Below are positions 49,301 to 57,965 of a DNA stretch of 64,000 nucleotides, piece by piece; position 1 is the first letter of the stretch, and each line of letters opens with the position of its first letter. Source of the stretch: Vitellaria paradoxa. Taxonomy: Eukaryota; Streptophyta; Magnoliopsida; Ericales; Sapotaceae. Below the pieces are notes generated by a model. That model saw nothing but the letters and a program-made list of their open reading frames with translations. It ran no database searches and was not told the origin of the DNA. A program made the position numbers and the translations under genes. The stretch lies in the NCBI GenBank assembly GCA_019916065.1, contig CM034240.1:32873149-32937148 (forward strand), written 5' to 3'.

Positions 49301-52300
49301 CCGGTACCAGATCTTCTTCAGTTAATCCGAGCTTCTTAAATAAGCTCAGGAACATGACTTCTGTTGAGCTTCCTGGATCTACCAGGATTCTTCTTACTTC
49401 TGAATCAAACATGCCCAGAGTGACCACCAGGGCATCATTGTGTGGCAGCTGAACACCAGGATGCTCGTCTTCATGAAAAGTGATTTCCTCCGTGGCGGCT
49501 GTCCTTGGGCGCTTGTTCGGCTGTCCCGCGACGCCCAAGATTTCTTTACTTGGTGGATTAGGGGCATGATTGATGACACTCTGGGGTCGCGGCTCCATAT
49601 GAATCACGTGGATGACTGCAGGTCTCGGAACATCTCTGCGCACCCTGGCCCTTGGTGGAGGTTGAACCTCTTCGGCTGCCTCCTCCTCGGCAGCCTCTTC
49701 TCGTTGCCTCCTTGGCTCTCTATCCTGTGGGGCTGCTTCTCTAGTTCTGCCTTCGTCTACGAACTCTTTAAGGTGGCCTCTGCGCACCAATTCTTCCAGA
49801 TGATGTCGCAACGACCGGCAGGCTCCGGTGCGATGTCCTCTGTCTTGATGGTACGCACAGTAGTTTTTGGAATTCTCCTTTCCAGGGAAATCTGGCAGCT
49901 TTCCGGGCCATCTGAAATATGGCCTATTTTTTATTTGGGGGAGGATCTTGAAGATCGGCTCCTTGAACACCGTATTGACCGCTTCATAGACGGACTTCCC
50001 CTCGTCAATGAATCGGCGGCCATCTCCCCGTCTTTTCTCTCTTGTCTGGCCCTGGGGTCTCCTTTCTTTCTGCTCGGCCGGCTGCGTCTCGTCCTCCACC
50101 TTGGCGTACTTCTCGATTCGGCACATAAGATCTGACATGTTGGCGGCTGGCTTTTTGGTCAAGGAGAGCCACAGCCTATCCTCCTTCCGCAACCCCAGTT
50201 TAAACGAGGTGACCGCCAGTTGCTCCGAGCATTCTCCCACCTCATTGTAGAGCTCCAGGTAGCGGCGGGAATAATCTCTCAATGATTCCCCGGACTTTCT
50301 TTTCATTGTGAGGAGAACGTCAGCGATTTTGGGCTGTTTCGTGTTAGCCAAAAACCGGTGACGAACTCCTCTGCCAGTTGCTGCCAACACCGAATATTGC
50401 CAGGGGGCAGTTTATGGAACCACTGAAGCGCTGTATCTCCCAAACTGGAAGGGAATACTTTGCACATAAGGTGGTCGTTGCTGTTCCATAATGTCATGGC
50501 CTGCATGTAATGACGATAGTGGGCCAGGGGGTCAGTTCTCCCATCATAGAGATTAAGCCTCGGAGTTTGGAATTTCTTCGGAGGCTCCGCATCGATTATT
50601 TCATCGACGAATGGGGAGGCAGAGATTCGCCCCAAGGCTTTCCTTGCCATCATTCGAGTGCTCTGGCCCTGATCACCCCATTCCTTGCTTGCCCCCAGTC
50701 TTCCATCTTTGCCTTCCCCGCTTTCTTGCGCTTCAAAGTTAGCTCTTCTTGGTCCGAGCTATCCGCCTCCTCTGAGTGCGCCTCCAGCACATTTTTTGAG
50801 GAACTCCTTTGGTGATGCGCTTTGATGGGCGCGTCAACATCAGATCTCACGTCACGTTTTGCGACGGGTTTAGCGCGGCGCGAGTCCTTCCTGGAAGGAG
50901 AGACATCACGTCGCGAGCGAGAGCGCATCTCCTTCTGTTCATGGGTGTCCCCGTCATCCTCATCAGTGGGGTCCTCATAAAGAGCATCGTAACCTTCATC
51001 AGATTCCGAGTCGGATTGACCAGAATCAGCTGTATGGCTAGCAGGGGACTTTCCCTTTTCCTTACTCAATTCCAGCAGAATCTCCTCCAGTTCTGCCTGC
51101 TTTTCACTGGCCTTAGCCATCAGCTCCTCTCTCCATTTCAGTACCTCAGGATCCTCCATTTTTCTTCTCCGGGCATGCTCCAGACCTGGAGTCCAGATAA
51201 CCAACGCACTCCCTTTAGTTTTGGCAGGAGTGGAACCGTCTCCTGCCCGTGGAGATGGTGGGGGGGTAGTGTTTCCTCCCGAAGTCATTATGTGGACAGG
51301 GACTGGAGACTTGACAAAGAAACGAGAAAAAAGCTAGTGAACAACAATGCTGGGCTAGACAACGAGCCCCACGGTGGGCGCCAAATGTTCGGCAGCAGAA
51401 ATTACCGCCGGAACTGCTGACCACGCCAACAGGAAATGCAATCGCCGACCTGCCGAACAAAGACAGAAAGAAAGGTGACGGCCGGAGAGGGGGTCTCAGG
51501 CCGAAAAACCCTCCGATGATTAAATCAGCAAGTTGCTTAAGAAAGGAAGTTTTTTGGAAATAAAGGAGTCAAAGCTTAAGTTGGCAATAGTCCGCTTACC
51601 CTCGTGGTTCAATAGAATATCCTATATATAGTGGTCTAAGTGATGATTAAAGCATACCTGTGACTTGACGTTGCGACACTGCCGTGTCCCTCTTTTCTAT
51701 CCTTGCTTTAAATACTCTTCCCCTTCATTTAATGCCTCAGACCCCTCATTAATACACCATGCCTTTCATTTAATGCTTCTGTCATTTTAACACGGCATTA
51801 CAACCGGAATTTCAGGGTCAGACTGTCTTCCTGTCACATCAGCCACCAAATCGTGACGAGATAGACCGATTTAGTTACATCCCCAGAGACAAGTACCCAG
51901 TTCAATCCTAACTAAGGTGCATTTATGGTCACGAGCCTTCTTTAAAGGCTGTGGGTCCCAGGTTCGACATTTACTGGCCGTCAACAGATAGGCCGAGCAA
52001 ACTAGCTTCCAAGGTTCTCGGCTATAGCCACGTGGTAATACACTGTTTATTGATGTCGAGGTTCAAGGTACTCTTTGGAACACTAACTCTAAATCGCGTA
52101 TTCACGTATAACACTCACGTGGAACTCTCGTGCCAATAATCAGTTGTTCGGCGGGACGCAGCGTGTCCCGACAGAACGTGCTCGGCAAGTGACTGCGTGG
52201 CTTATGTGAATATGCTCGGCACTGTGCCACGTGGCAACAGACTAAACTTGTTCGGCAAGAGTACAGCTTTAGTATTATTTTGCCCAACAATTTTTTTTTT

Positions 52301-53740
52301 CTCGATTTAGTTATCTTATCCTAGGGAGGAAGTTAAGTGGCGTGGCGAGTATGAGCGCAATAAATTTTTACCCCGCACCGAAAGTATTATTTTATCACCA
52401 AATTAACAATACAAATTTCTAGGACACTAGAGTAACGTACCTAATTCAATTGCATCGACTCGAACATACAAGTCAACTCCTCCGCTATAAATTCTGGTAT
52501 TTATCAAATTCCCATACCAAGTGATGCAATCTCCTCTGCTACTTGCGAAGGCTGTGCAAGAGCACTCTCTCAAACATTCCTCTCTGCACTCTTCCAATCT
52601 CAATTCCCTTCTCCTCGATGCCTTGGACGAAGCTGCATCAGGAACCGCTGCATTTACAATTTTGACAAACCCTTCTCCATTCCCACACATTGAAACAGAC
52701 TCACGCTTCTTCACACACCCAACTGACTCATATCTCATATACCTTTTCCGGCCCGACGCGATCTCGTACCCTGGGAGGCAAGTGCACTCAAACCCGATAT
52801 CAGTATTGGAGTCACAAAGCTGGTTCACACCACAATATCCATACTTATCACACTCGTCCTTTGGCAGCGCGAAAAACCTCCATCTACCAGCGTCCTCGAA
52901 CCACTTGCCGAATTTAATGGACCCAAACTCGTCCAAGACGCCTATAGTTACCACTGAGGCATTAATCGGTTCAAAATGGACTGAAACTTCGTCCTCATTG
53001 TCAAGGTAAGTGCTGTTCAATACAAGACCGAGTGGCCCCTCATGCACACGGCTTTTGCACACCACCCATGGAATACTCCGGTGACGTGGGACGGAGGAGC
53101 CCCTGTCCAATATTGCTAACTGGGGGAGTCCTGTGGCGTCCACCCTGTAGCAGTATTCTCCGGTCGCCGGATTGTCTGCAGACTTCCAGGATGTAAGGAA
53201 CCGGTCTAGACCGGTCCTCCGATCCAGCCCAAGTTTCATACCAGGTAGCCAAGTGTTTGTGGGATAATCAAAACTTTGCCATAATATTTGAACTCCACCA
53301 CCACTCCTCCTCCTTCCAATATTGTTACTTCCGAACAACACCAAATTTCCTGAATCCAGGAGTCGAGCTGAGTAGTCGGTTGTTTTTTGTGCCGATGAGA
53401 TATTTGTTTTCCAGAGTGGGGTCATTTGGTTGTTGCTGTCGTAGATGACGAGGTTTCCATCCTCGTTGATGGACAGAACTCCGGAAGTACATTTGATTGG
53501 GTTGTCTCTGTCTGCAACCCAAACTACGGTTCGCTCCGGGAGCTTCCTGTACCATATTCCGACGTAGCGGTTTCTGGAATTCCTTGGACTGAAAAACCCA
53601 AGTGCGAACTTCTCACTGCTTGAGACTAGAAGGTCTCCGTCTTTTAGGGATTGGGTTGGAGTTATGATGTCAATGGAAATACAGAATTCAGTGAAAAGAA
53701 ATAGAAATAATGAACTCAGAACCCATTTTTTCAGAGCCAT
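37307..53740 (-). CDS. G-type lectin S-receptor-like serine/threonine kinase (intact, seven exons)
   Basis: A single-pass plasma-membrane receptor kinase of the S-domain family (the family of the self-incompatibility receptor SRK). Exons: 53740-52441, 39629-39501, 39075-38936, 38840-38630, 38182-37942, 37841-37691, 37600-37307. Lengths 1300, 129, 140, 211, 241, 151 and 294 nt keep one frame with GT-AG introns, giving 821 residues, normal for the family. Exon 1: signal peptide ([16 protein letters not shown]), B-lectin, S-locus glycoprotein region, Cys-rich EGF-like part and PAN domain ([16 protein letters not shown]). Exon 2: transmembrane segment ([17 protein letters not shown]). Exons 3-7: kinase with [27 protein letters not shown] and SPE, ending TMTQVEAR. 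All key catalytic residues are present. Its ligand is unknown. Intron 1 (12,811 bp) contains a 12-kb retrotransposon. I see no lesion, but expression is unproven. Confidence 0.9.
38310..38580. repeat. Foldback (MITE-like) in SRLK intron 4
   Basis: The left arm at about 38,318-38,402 (with AACAATTAAGAGCC and TTTTTAATTAGTTGTAACAT) is inverted at about 38,466-38,575 (ATGTAACTAATTAAAAGTCC, GCCCTTAATTGTT). Agreement is roughly 80 percent by eye. A (AAAT)n run lies in the right arm at 38,518-38,540. It resembles a Mutator-type MITE, but I could not fix the ends or a target duplication. Confidence 0.6.
40273..41167 (-). repeat. 3' LTR of the Tat element, 895 bp
   Basis: Nearly identical to 51,386-52,289. 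It includes a TATA-like CTATATATAG at 40,508-40,517 and three GCCGAGCA octamers in either orientation. It lacks a 9-bp CCCAGGTTC segment present in the other LTR. On the minus strand it may supply a polyadenylation signal to host gene transcripts. Confidence 0.95.
41168..41188 (-). other. Polypurine tract of the Tat element
   Basis: On the minus strand CCAGAGTGGGGGCAAAA runs directly into the 3' LTR start TGTTGGGC. This is the expected plus-strand primer and confirms that the element reads on the minus strand. Confidence 0.8.
41674..44539 (+). CDS. Antisense gene of the Tat element: gypsy-associated domain plus coiled coil
   Basis: An extra gene between pol and the 3' LTR, on the opposite strand to gag-pol. 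I resolve four exons: 41674-42175, 42271-43369, 43445-44274, 44413-44539, all with GT-AG introns (95, 75 and 138 nt). The N-terminal ~230 residues match the plant 'putative gypsy type transposon' domain ([42 protein letters not shown]). An acidic run follows ([15 protein letters not shown]), then a Lys/Ala/Glu linker with probable nuclear signals, and a coiled coil of ~150 residues (about 43,490-43,960). The final exon gives ~41 residues ending at TAA 44,537. Two lesions: TAG at 42,022-42,024, and a one-base frame change in a C6 run at 42,427-42,432. Function unknown; a DNA- or RNA-binding accessory role is only a guess. AATAAA lies at 44,619. Confidence 0.75.
44619..44624 (+). terminator. Probable polyadenylation signal of the antisense gene
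   Basis: AATAAA lies 80 bp after the stop codon at 44,537-44,539, in an AT-rich 3' UTR-like stretch. It is the best candidate signal on the plus strand in this area. Confidence 0.5.
45134..45475. repeat. 114-bp tandem repeat, three units, with a diverged fourth edge
   Basis: CCGAGCRTGGMTTCTTTTGAT recurs at 45,134, 45,248 and 45,362, followed each time by AATTCTTTTCAGRAGAC and GCATTTCCTGGT. A fragment of the unit reappears at 45,509. It lies between the end of pol and the antisense gene; tandem repeats in this position are a known habit of Tat/Ogre elements. The period is a multiple of three, which creates an incidental repeated open frame at 45,230. Confidence 0.9.
45667..48937 (-). pseudogene. 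Tat-element pol: reverse transcriptase, two RNase H, integrase
   Basis: The pol region copies element RNA into DNA and inserts it. The open frame from 48,937 covers the pre-RT linker. A TGA at 48,700-48,698 is in frame; the frame then continues to 46,532. Reverse transcriptase: [31 protein letters not shown], and catalytic [12 protein letters not shown] (intact). A degenerate RNase H follows ([18 protein letters not shown]). The second, archaeal-type RNase H has [25 protein letters not shown] and HNAHADALA, so its acidic residues are present. The integrase zinc region is [21 protein letters not shown] frameshift near 46,540-46,590 precedes the core: [15 protein letters not shown] and GQAEATNKV keep the D, D and E. 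It ends near 45,667 (IAHLKLYYH). Two lesions make it non-functional as read. Confidence 0.9.
48957..51288 (-). pseudogene. Tat-element gag and protease, frameshifted
   Basis: Gag would form the virus-like particle, and the protease would process it. The start ATG at 51,288 lies 78 nt after the primer site and gives [16 protein letters not shown], a charged linker with Arg/Ser and acidic runs. The gag core ([48 protein letters not shown]) is in a second frame, so there is a frame change near 50,650. A further one near 50,350-50,365 leads to [19 protein letters not shown] in a third frame. Next come a knuckle-like [14 protein letters not shown] (about 49,850) and an aspartic protease with [12 protein letters not shown] (about 49,370), whose catalytic Asp is present. 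The frame ends at 48,957 and pol opens in another frame at 48,937. Confidence 0.85.
51366..51383 (-). other. Primer-binding site of the Tat element
   Basis: On the minus strand TGGCGCCCACCGTGGGGC lies two bases after the 5' LTR. TGG pairs with a tRNA CCA end. TGGCGCC-type sites are usual in the Athila/Tat group; I do not assign the tRNA. Confidence 0.8.
51386..52289 (-). repeat. 5' LTR of the Tat element, 904 bp
   Basis: The partner of 40,273-41,167. It has a 9-bp extra segment near 51,957 (CCCAGGTTC) and about ten substitutions. A TATA-like CTATATATAG at 51,622-51,631 is placed to drive gag-pol on the minus strand. Its end CCCAACA abuts ATTTT. Confidence 0.95.
51621..51632 (-). promoter_or_regulatory. 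Probable LTR promoter TATA box
   Basis: On the minus strand the sequence CACTATATATAGG lies in the middle of the 5' LTR, about 330 nt before the gag ATG at 51,288. It is conserved in both LTRs. Position and sequence suit a TATA box; no start site can be read. Confidence 0.6.
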
Positions 53741-55765
53741 TTCTAACACACAGGAGAGGAGACTCATGCAAAATTTAACAACTCTAAACATTGACTTTAA
53801 TTTGTTGGGTTCACAGATGTCATTATCATACTGGAGAAATCCAGATTGCCAACTCATTTGAGGAAGCATCCCGGAAAGATATGGGTTTGACTGAATGATA
53901 TTCTGAATATATACGGCGTGCATTTGATTTGTTAAAAATAATTGAAAAATATTAAAAATTTTTAAAAATTATTTATTTTTTATAATATTGTATAAATTAC
54001 AAATCTATAAATTATCTTATTTTATCTTACTTTTTTATATTTTAAATACACCCATAATATGGTATTTTAATAAATTGGTTTTGTATACTTTATAAGCTCG
54101 TGTTTTCAATAAATTTTATATTAATAATTAAATATTCAACTGCTATTAAAATAGAACTTAAATGCAGAAACTGAAATTGTGCTATTGACACGAACCCTTG
54201 CTGCAGTGAAATTTATAAAATAAAATGTTTGTCATCAATACAGGATGTCAAGGAAAAAAAATGTTTTAATTCAATTAATTATTGAGTAAAAAAAGCTAGT
54301 TTCTCAATTCGATTTTCTACTTATATGAGCTACAAGCATAAATTTATCTAGTTATTTTGATGGCTTAAAAAGAGAAAGAATTCTAATCAAATTCTATTTT
54401 TTCGGTTGAATTTTAAATTGTATAAAAATTTTAAATTTGAGTGATCAAATAAAATCAAATTGAATTCGTAAAAGTTTTATTTTCCTTCGAAATATAAAAA
54501 TTAATGATAATTTTAACTAAATAAAACCAAGTTCCTTCCACCATTCCAAACAATGTTAGCTTAAAAAAAAGAAAAAGAGAGAAAAAAAAAAGCAATGAAT
54601 CATATTTCTTTTGATTGCTTTGCGGTCCTTCCTGGCAATTTCAGTGCACGATTGACCAGGACAAATTAAATTAAATTAAATTCGTAAAAGTCTTATTTTC
54701 CTTTGAAATATAAAAATTAATGATAATTTTAACTAAATAAAACCAAGTTCCTTCCACCATTCCAAACAATGCTAGCTTAAAAAAAAAAAAAAAAGAAAAA
54801 AAAAAAGCAATGAATCATATTTCTTTTGATTGCTTTGCGGTCCTTCCTGGCAATTTCAGTGCACGATTGACCAGGACATCTACATGGAAATATTGGCATG
54901 GGAAAACTATAGTGTTCATCAAACGGGCCATAGCGCTAGGCTCCGGTCGAGATTGGAAGCCGTTACTCGGAGAACAATTGAACATCCATTCAATGTTTGT
55001 AGTTGTCTTTTAGGACAAATTAGTTAAATCCTCCTTGACTTTCATAAATAATATATATACACACACATTTCATTCCAAACAATGTTAGGTGAAAAAAAAA
55101 AAAAGGCAAAGAATCGTATTTCTTTTGATTGCTTTATGATCCTTCCTTGTAATTTCAGTACATGATTGACCAGGACATCTACATGGAAATATTGGCATAG
55201 GAAGACTTTAGTGTTCATCAAACGGGCCATAGCGCCATCTAAGCTCCGGTCCAGATTGGGAGCCGAGACTCCGAGAACAATTAAACATCCATTCAATGTT
55301 TGTAGTAGTCTTTTAGGACAAATTAATTAAATCCTCCTTGACTTTCATAAATAATATATACACACACATACATTTATTTTGAGGTTTAAAACTTATTCTT
55401 TTTGATCAAAATTTAGAAAAACTTATTCTTTTCAACCAAATTTTAGATTTTTACTTTGAGACTTAATGGCTTTTTTTTGAAAGGTAAGAAAGAAAATTTA
55501 ATGCTTAATCTTGCCATCCACCATCATTTAGTTGACTGAATCAACTCAAGAACTATTATAACTATTTTTCTAATTCTTATCGTTCTTTTTCTCAAAACCT
55601 CAATTTCTTTTCTTACTACTCACGAACCTCAACTTGGATAATCTATCCAAAACCAATATAAAACTTAGGTGAATCTAAGTAGAGTTTTGCATCAATTGAT
55701 GTTAAAGAACCAACAGATAAGTTATTGTTAGAAGTGAAAGAACACTTGAGCTAGATCTAATCGGT
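53741..55765. other. 5' flank of the intact SRLK with three repeated blocks
   Basis: 53,741-54,245 matches the pseudogene's flank and should hold the promoter. Three direct copies of a block containing TTTCTTTTGATTGCTTT, CAATTTCAG and GATTGACCAGGACA lie at about 54,535-54,664, 54,755-55,065 and 55,070-55,375. The last two also share CATCAAACGGGCCATAGCGC and CATCCATTCAATGTTTGTAG. 55,376-55,765 is AT-rich and unidentified. No further gene was found. Confidence 0.7.
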
Positions 55766-56489
55766 TGTCATGCCCCTAACCTCAAAGTTTGGGATGGATA
55801 ACATGGGAATGTAAAAATTAAATAAAATAAATAAAGTCCAACCCAAATTTAATTCACAATGAATTATAATCGTTAATATATCCAAAATTATTATTCATTC
55901 TCATATGAAATAATATTTGAATACATCACTGTCTATTTATCAATAACATAATCCACTTCAATGCCATTCCTAATGACTGCATCCAAGATCTGCACAGTCA
56001 GAACATATACTATAGCCATGCTTATATCTCCCAAAAATAATGATATTGTGAAGATAGGATGCAAACCCACACTTGGGTCACACAATCTGTAATATAAATA
56101 ATTTAACTCAATTTAGAAGAATAAATATCATTATTATTATCCACAGTTTAGACTAGACTTAGGTTACTTAAGCCTAAGCTGCCTACGTATCCCACTTTGA
56201 GAATTAAGTCACTGTAGTTCCTATCTTTATTATTTTATATTTATAACTCAACCCTTCATCAATAAATCACAAATTAACCATTTTTATAATTAACAATTTC
56301 AGGATATTAACACATAACAATAATATATGTAATCTCATGCAATGGGTAATGATAGAATATAATACCAATGCATACTCTAATCTCCATCTACTCTTAACAT
56401 TATCCTGGACTAGTGACGCTTAATAAAGTACGTAGGGTCACCAAATGCACCATTTACACTTATGGCGAATGTATATCTCAATATATATA

Positions 56490-56940
56490 TATATCCAGTG
56501 GGGAACCGTATTACACCCCCAATCGATGTAAGACTCAGGGGAACAATGTTTCACTTGAACTGTGTTACACCTTCTTTCCCTTCTACTAGGGAACCATGTT
56601 ACACTCCAAGTTAGGCATCTGATTTCCTCAAACAGGGTTTAATCACAGGTGAGGAACTATGATACACCTCCATCAGTGTAAACTCAGGAGAGCTGTGTTA
56701 CACCCTCTAGCCCTTCTGCTAGAGAACTATATTATACCCCTAGCCAGGCATTTGCTTAGCTCAAGTAGGAAATCAATATAAATAGTAATTGGGAAACCAA
56801 GTTACACCCCTAATCAGCTAAGACTCAGGGGAACTGAGTTACACCCCCTGACTCTTTCACTAGGAAATCATGTTACATCCCCAGTCAAACATCTGCTTAA
56901 CTCAAGCAGAAATCAATATAAATAGCATCTCAATATTAAC
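56490..56940. repeat. Imperfect tandem repeat, about three units of ~150 bp
   Basis: Each unit includes a GGGAACCNTRTTACACCCC-type line, a GACTCAGGGGAAC line and an AGGCATYTG / CTCAAGYAG line. Units start near 56,500, 56,640 and 56,790. Divergence is substantial. Confidence 0.65.
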
Positions 56941-57777
56941 ATCCCAGTTCTAATGATTAAACTCTAGTCATATATATCAAATGGGGATCATTCGATGTTT
57001 TCAAAATCTCGTTTTATTATTTTTCTCAAAATCAATGATCTCATCCATATACATGACTCGTGCCTCAACACGTTAATAATATCAACATGGCGCTCTCGGC
57101 CAATCAATAATCACAATATAAAACTAGATGATGTAACCCTAGCGCAATGCACATGATATTCTCAATCATGTCAACATATATTCTCTCAACAAAATAATAA
57201 TAATAATAATAATACATTCCTATTAGGCCTGAGAATGATTTGGGGTCCATTTAATCATTTAAAATCAATATCCATAAGTCCTGGGCAACAATCAAAGTTT
57301 CAAAACTCAAAATATAAAAATTTTGGAAACCCCAATATTTTATCGTCGGGCTCCCATCAAGTGTCCTTGATATGCTCCCCTGAGGTGATGGAGCACACCT
57401 TAGGCTTCCCTCGGGCCACGACCAACATGGTGGGGGATGACAAAGGGGCATTGCTAGGAGGCATGGCAAGCTCTATGGGTTGCTATGAGCAATGCGACGG
57501 GGCATAAGCATGGCACGGGGCTTGCCAAACACAAAACCAAAGGGCATGCCCAACACTAATTCGGTGTCCGAGAGCAATGCAAATGTATCCAAGAGCAATG
57601 AAAAGAAAAATTGAAATGCCACTGGGCATGGCCAACCCTGTCGACGACCGAGAGCAATGCAATGAGGCATGTCACGCTCATTGCCAAGGGGCATGGCTAA
57701 GCTCCGTTGGTGTTGAAGAGCAACGTAAAGAAAGATGGCAAACCGTTGAGCTTGTCAAGCACAGTGCCAAGGGGGTG

Positions 57778-57965
57778 CCGAGGCGTGAGCTGAGGCACGC
57801 ACTCACCAGAGATCATAAAGGGCTGCCGGGGTGTGAGCTGAGGCACGAACCCACCAGAGATCGCAAGGGGGTGCTAAAGCGTGAGCTGAGGCACGCGCCC
57901 ACTGGAAATAGCAAGGCGGTACTGAGACGTGAGCTGAGGCATGTACCCATCAGAGATAACAAAGC
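57778..57965. repeat. 48-bp tandem repeat, four units
   Basis: GTGAGCTGAGGCAYG recurs at 57,785, 57,833, 57,881 and 57,929, exactly 48 bp apart, with ACCAGAGAT-type spacers. The period is a multiple of three, which makes a repetitive incidental frame (57,577-57,975). Confidence 0.9.

Larger units (their letters stand above)
40273..52289 (-). mobile_element. Tat-type Ty3/gypsy retrotransposon, 12,017 bp, in SRLK intron 1
   Basis: Complete structure: LTRs at 40,273-41,167 and 51,386-52,289, both TGTTCGGCAG...GCCCAACA on the plus strand, flanked by ATTTT at 40,268-40,272 and 52,290-52,294. On the minus strand the order is 5' LTR, primer site TGGCGCCCACCG, gag, protease, reverse transcriptase, RNase H, a second RNase H, integrase, a tandem-repeat spacer, an antisense gene, polypurine tract and 3' LTR. 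The second RNase H, the TGGCGCC primer site, the 3' antisense gene and the repeat-bearing spacer all point to the Tat lineage. By eye the LTRs differ at about ten substitutions plus a 9-bp indel, so the insertion is young compared with the other elements. Confidence 0.95.

Noticed and set aside
49440..51420. Plus-strand frames of up to ~230 residues opposite gag and protease
   Set aside because: They are shadows of the minus-strand gag-pro coding sequence, which shows the knuckle-like and protease motifs.
40268..52294. Target duplication ATTTT as sole proof of the Tat insertion
   Set aside because: The flank is T-rich, so five matching bases are weak by themselves; the insertion is supported instead by the LTR pair, the primer and polypurine sites and the empty site in the paralogue.
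53741..53923. Upstream in-frame ATG at 53,923 as the SRLK start
   Set aside because: It would bury the signal peptide behind 61 extra residues; the ATG at 53,740 places the hydrophobic signal at the N-terminus as in the paralogue (33,591).
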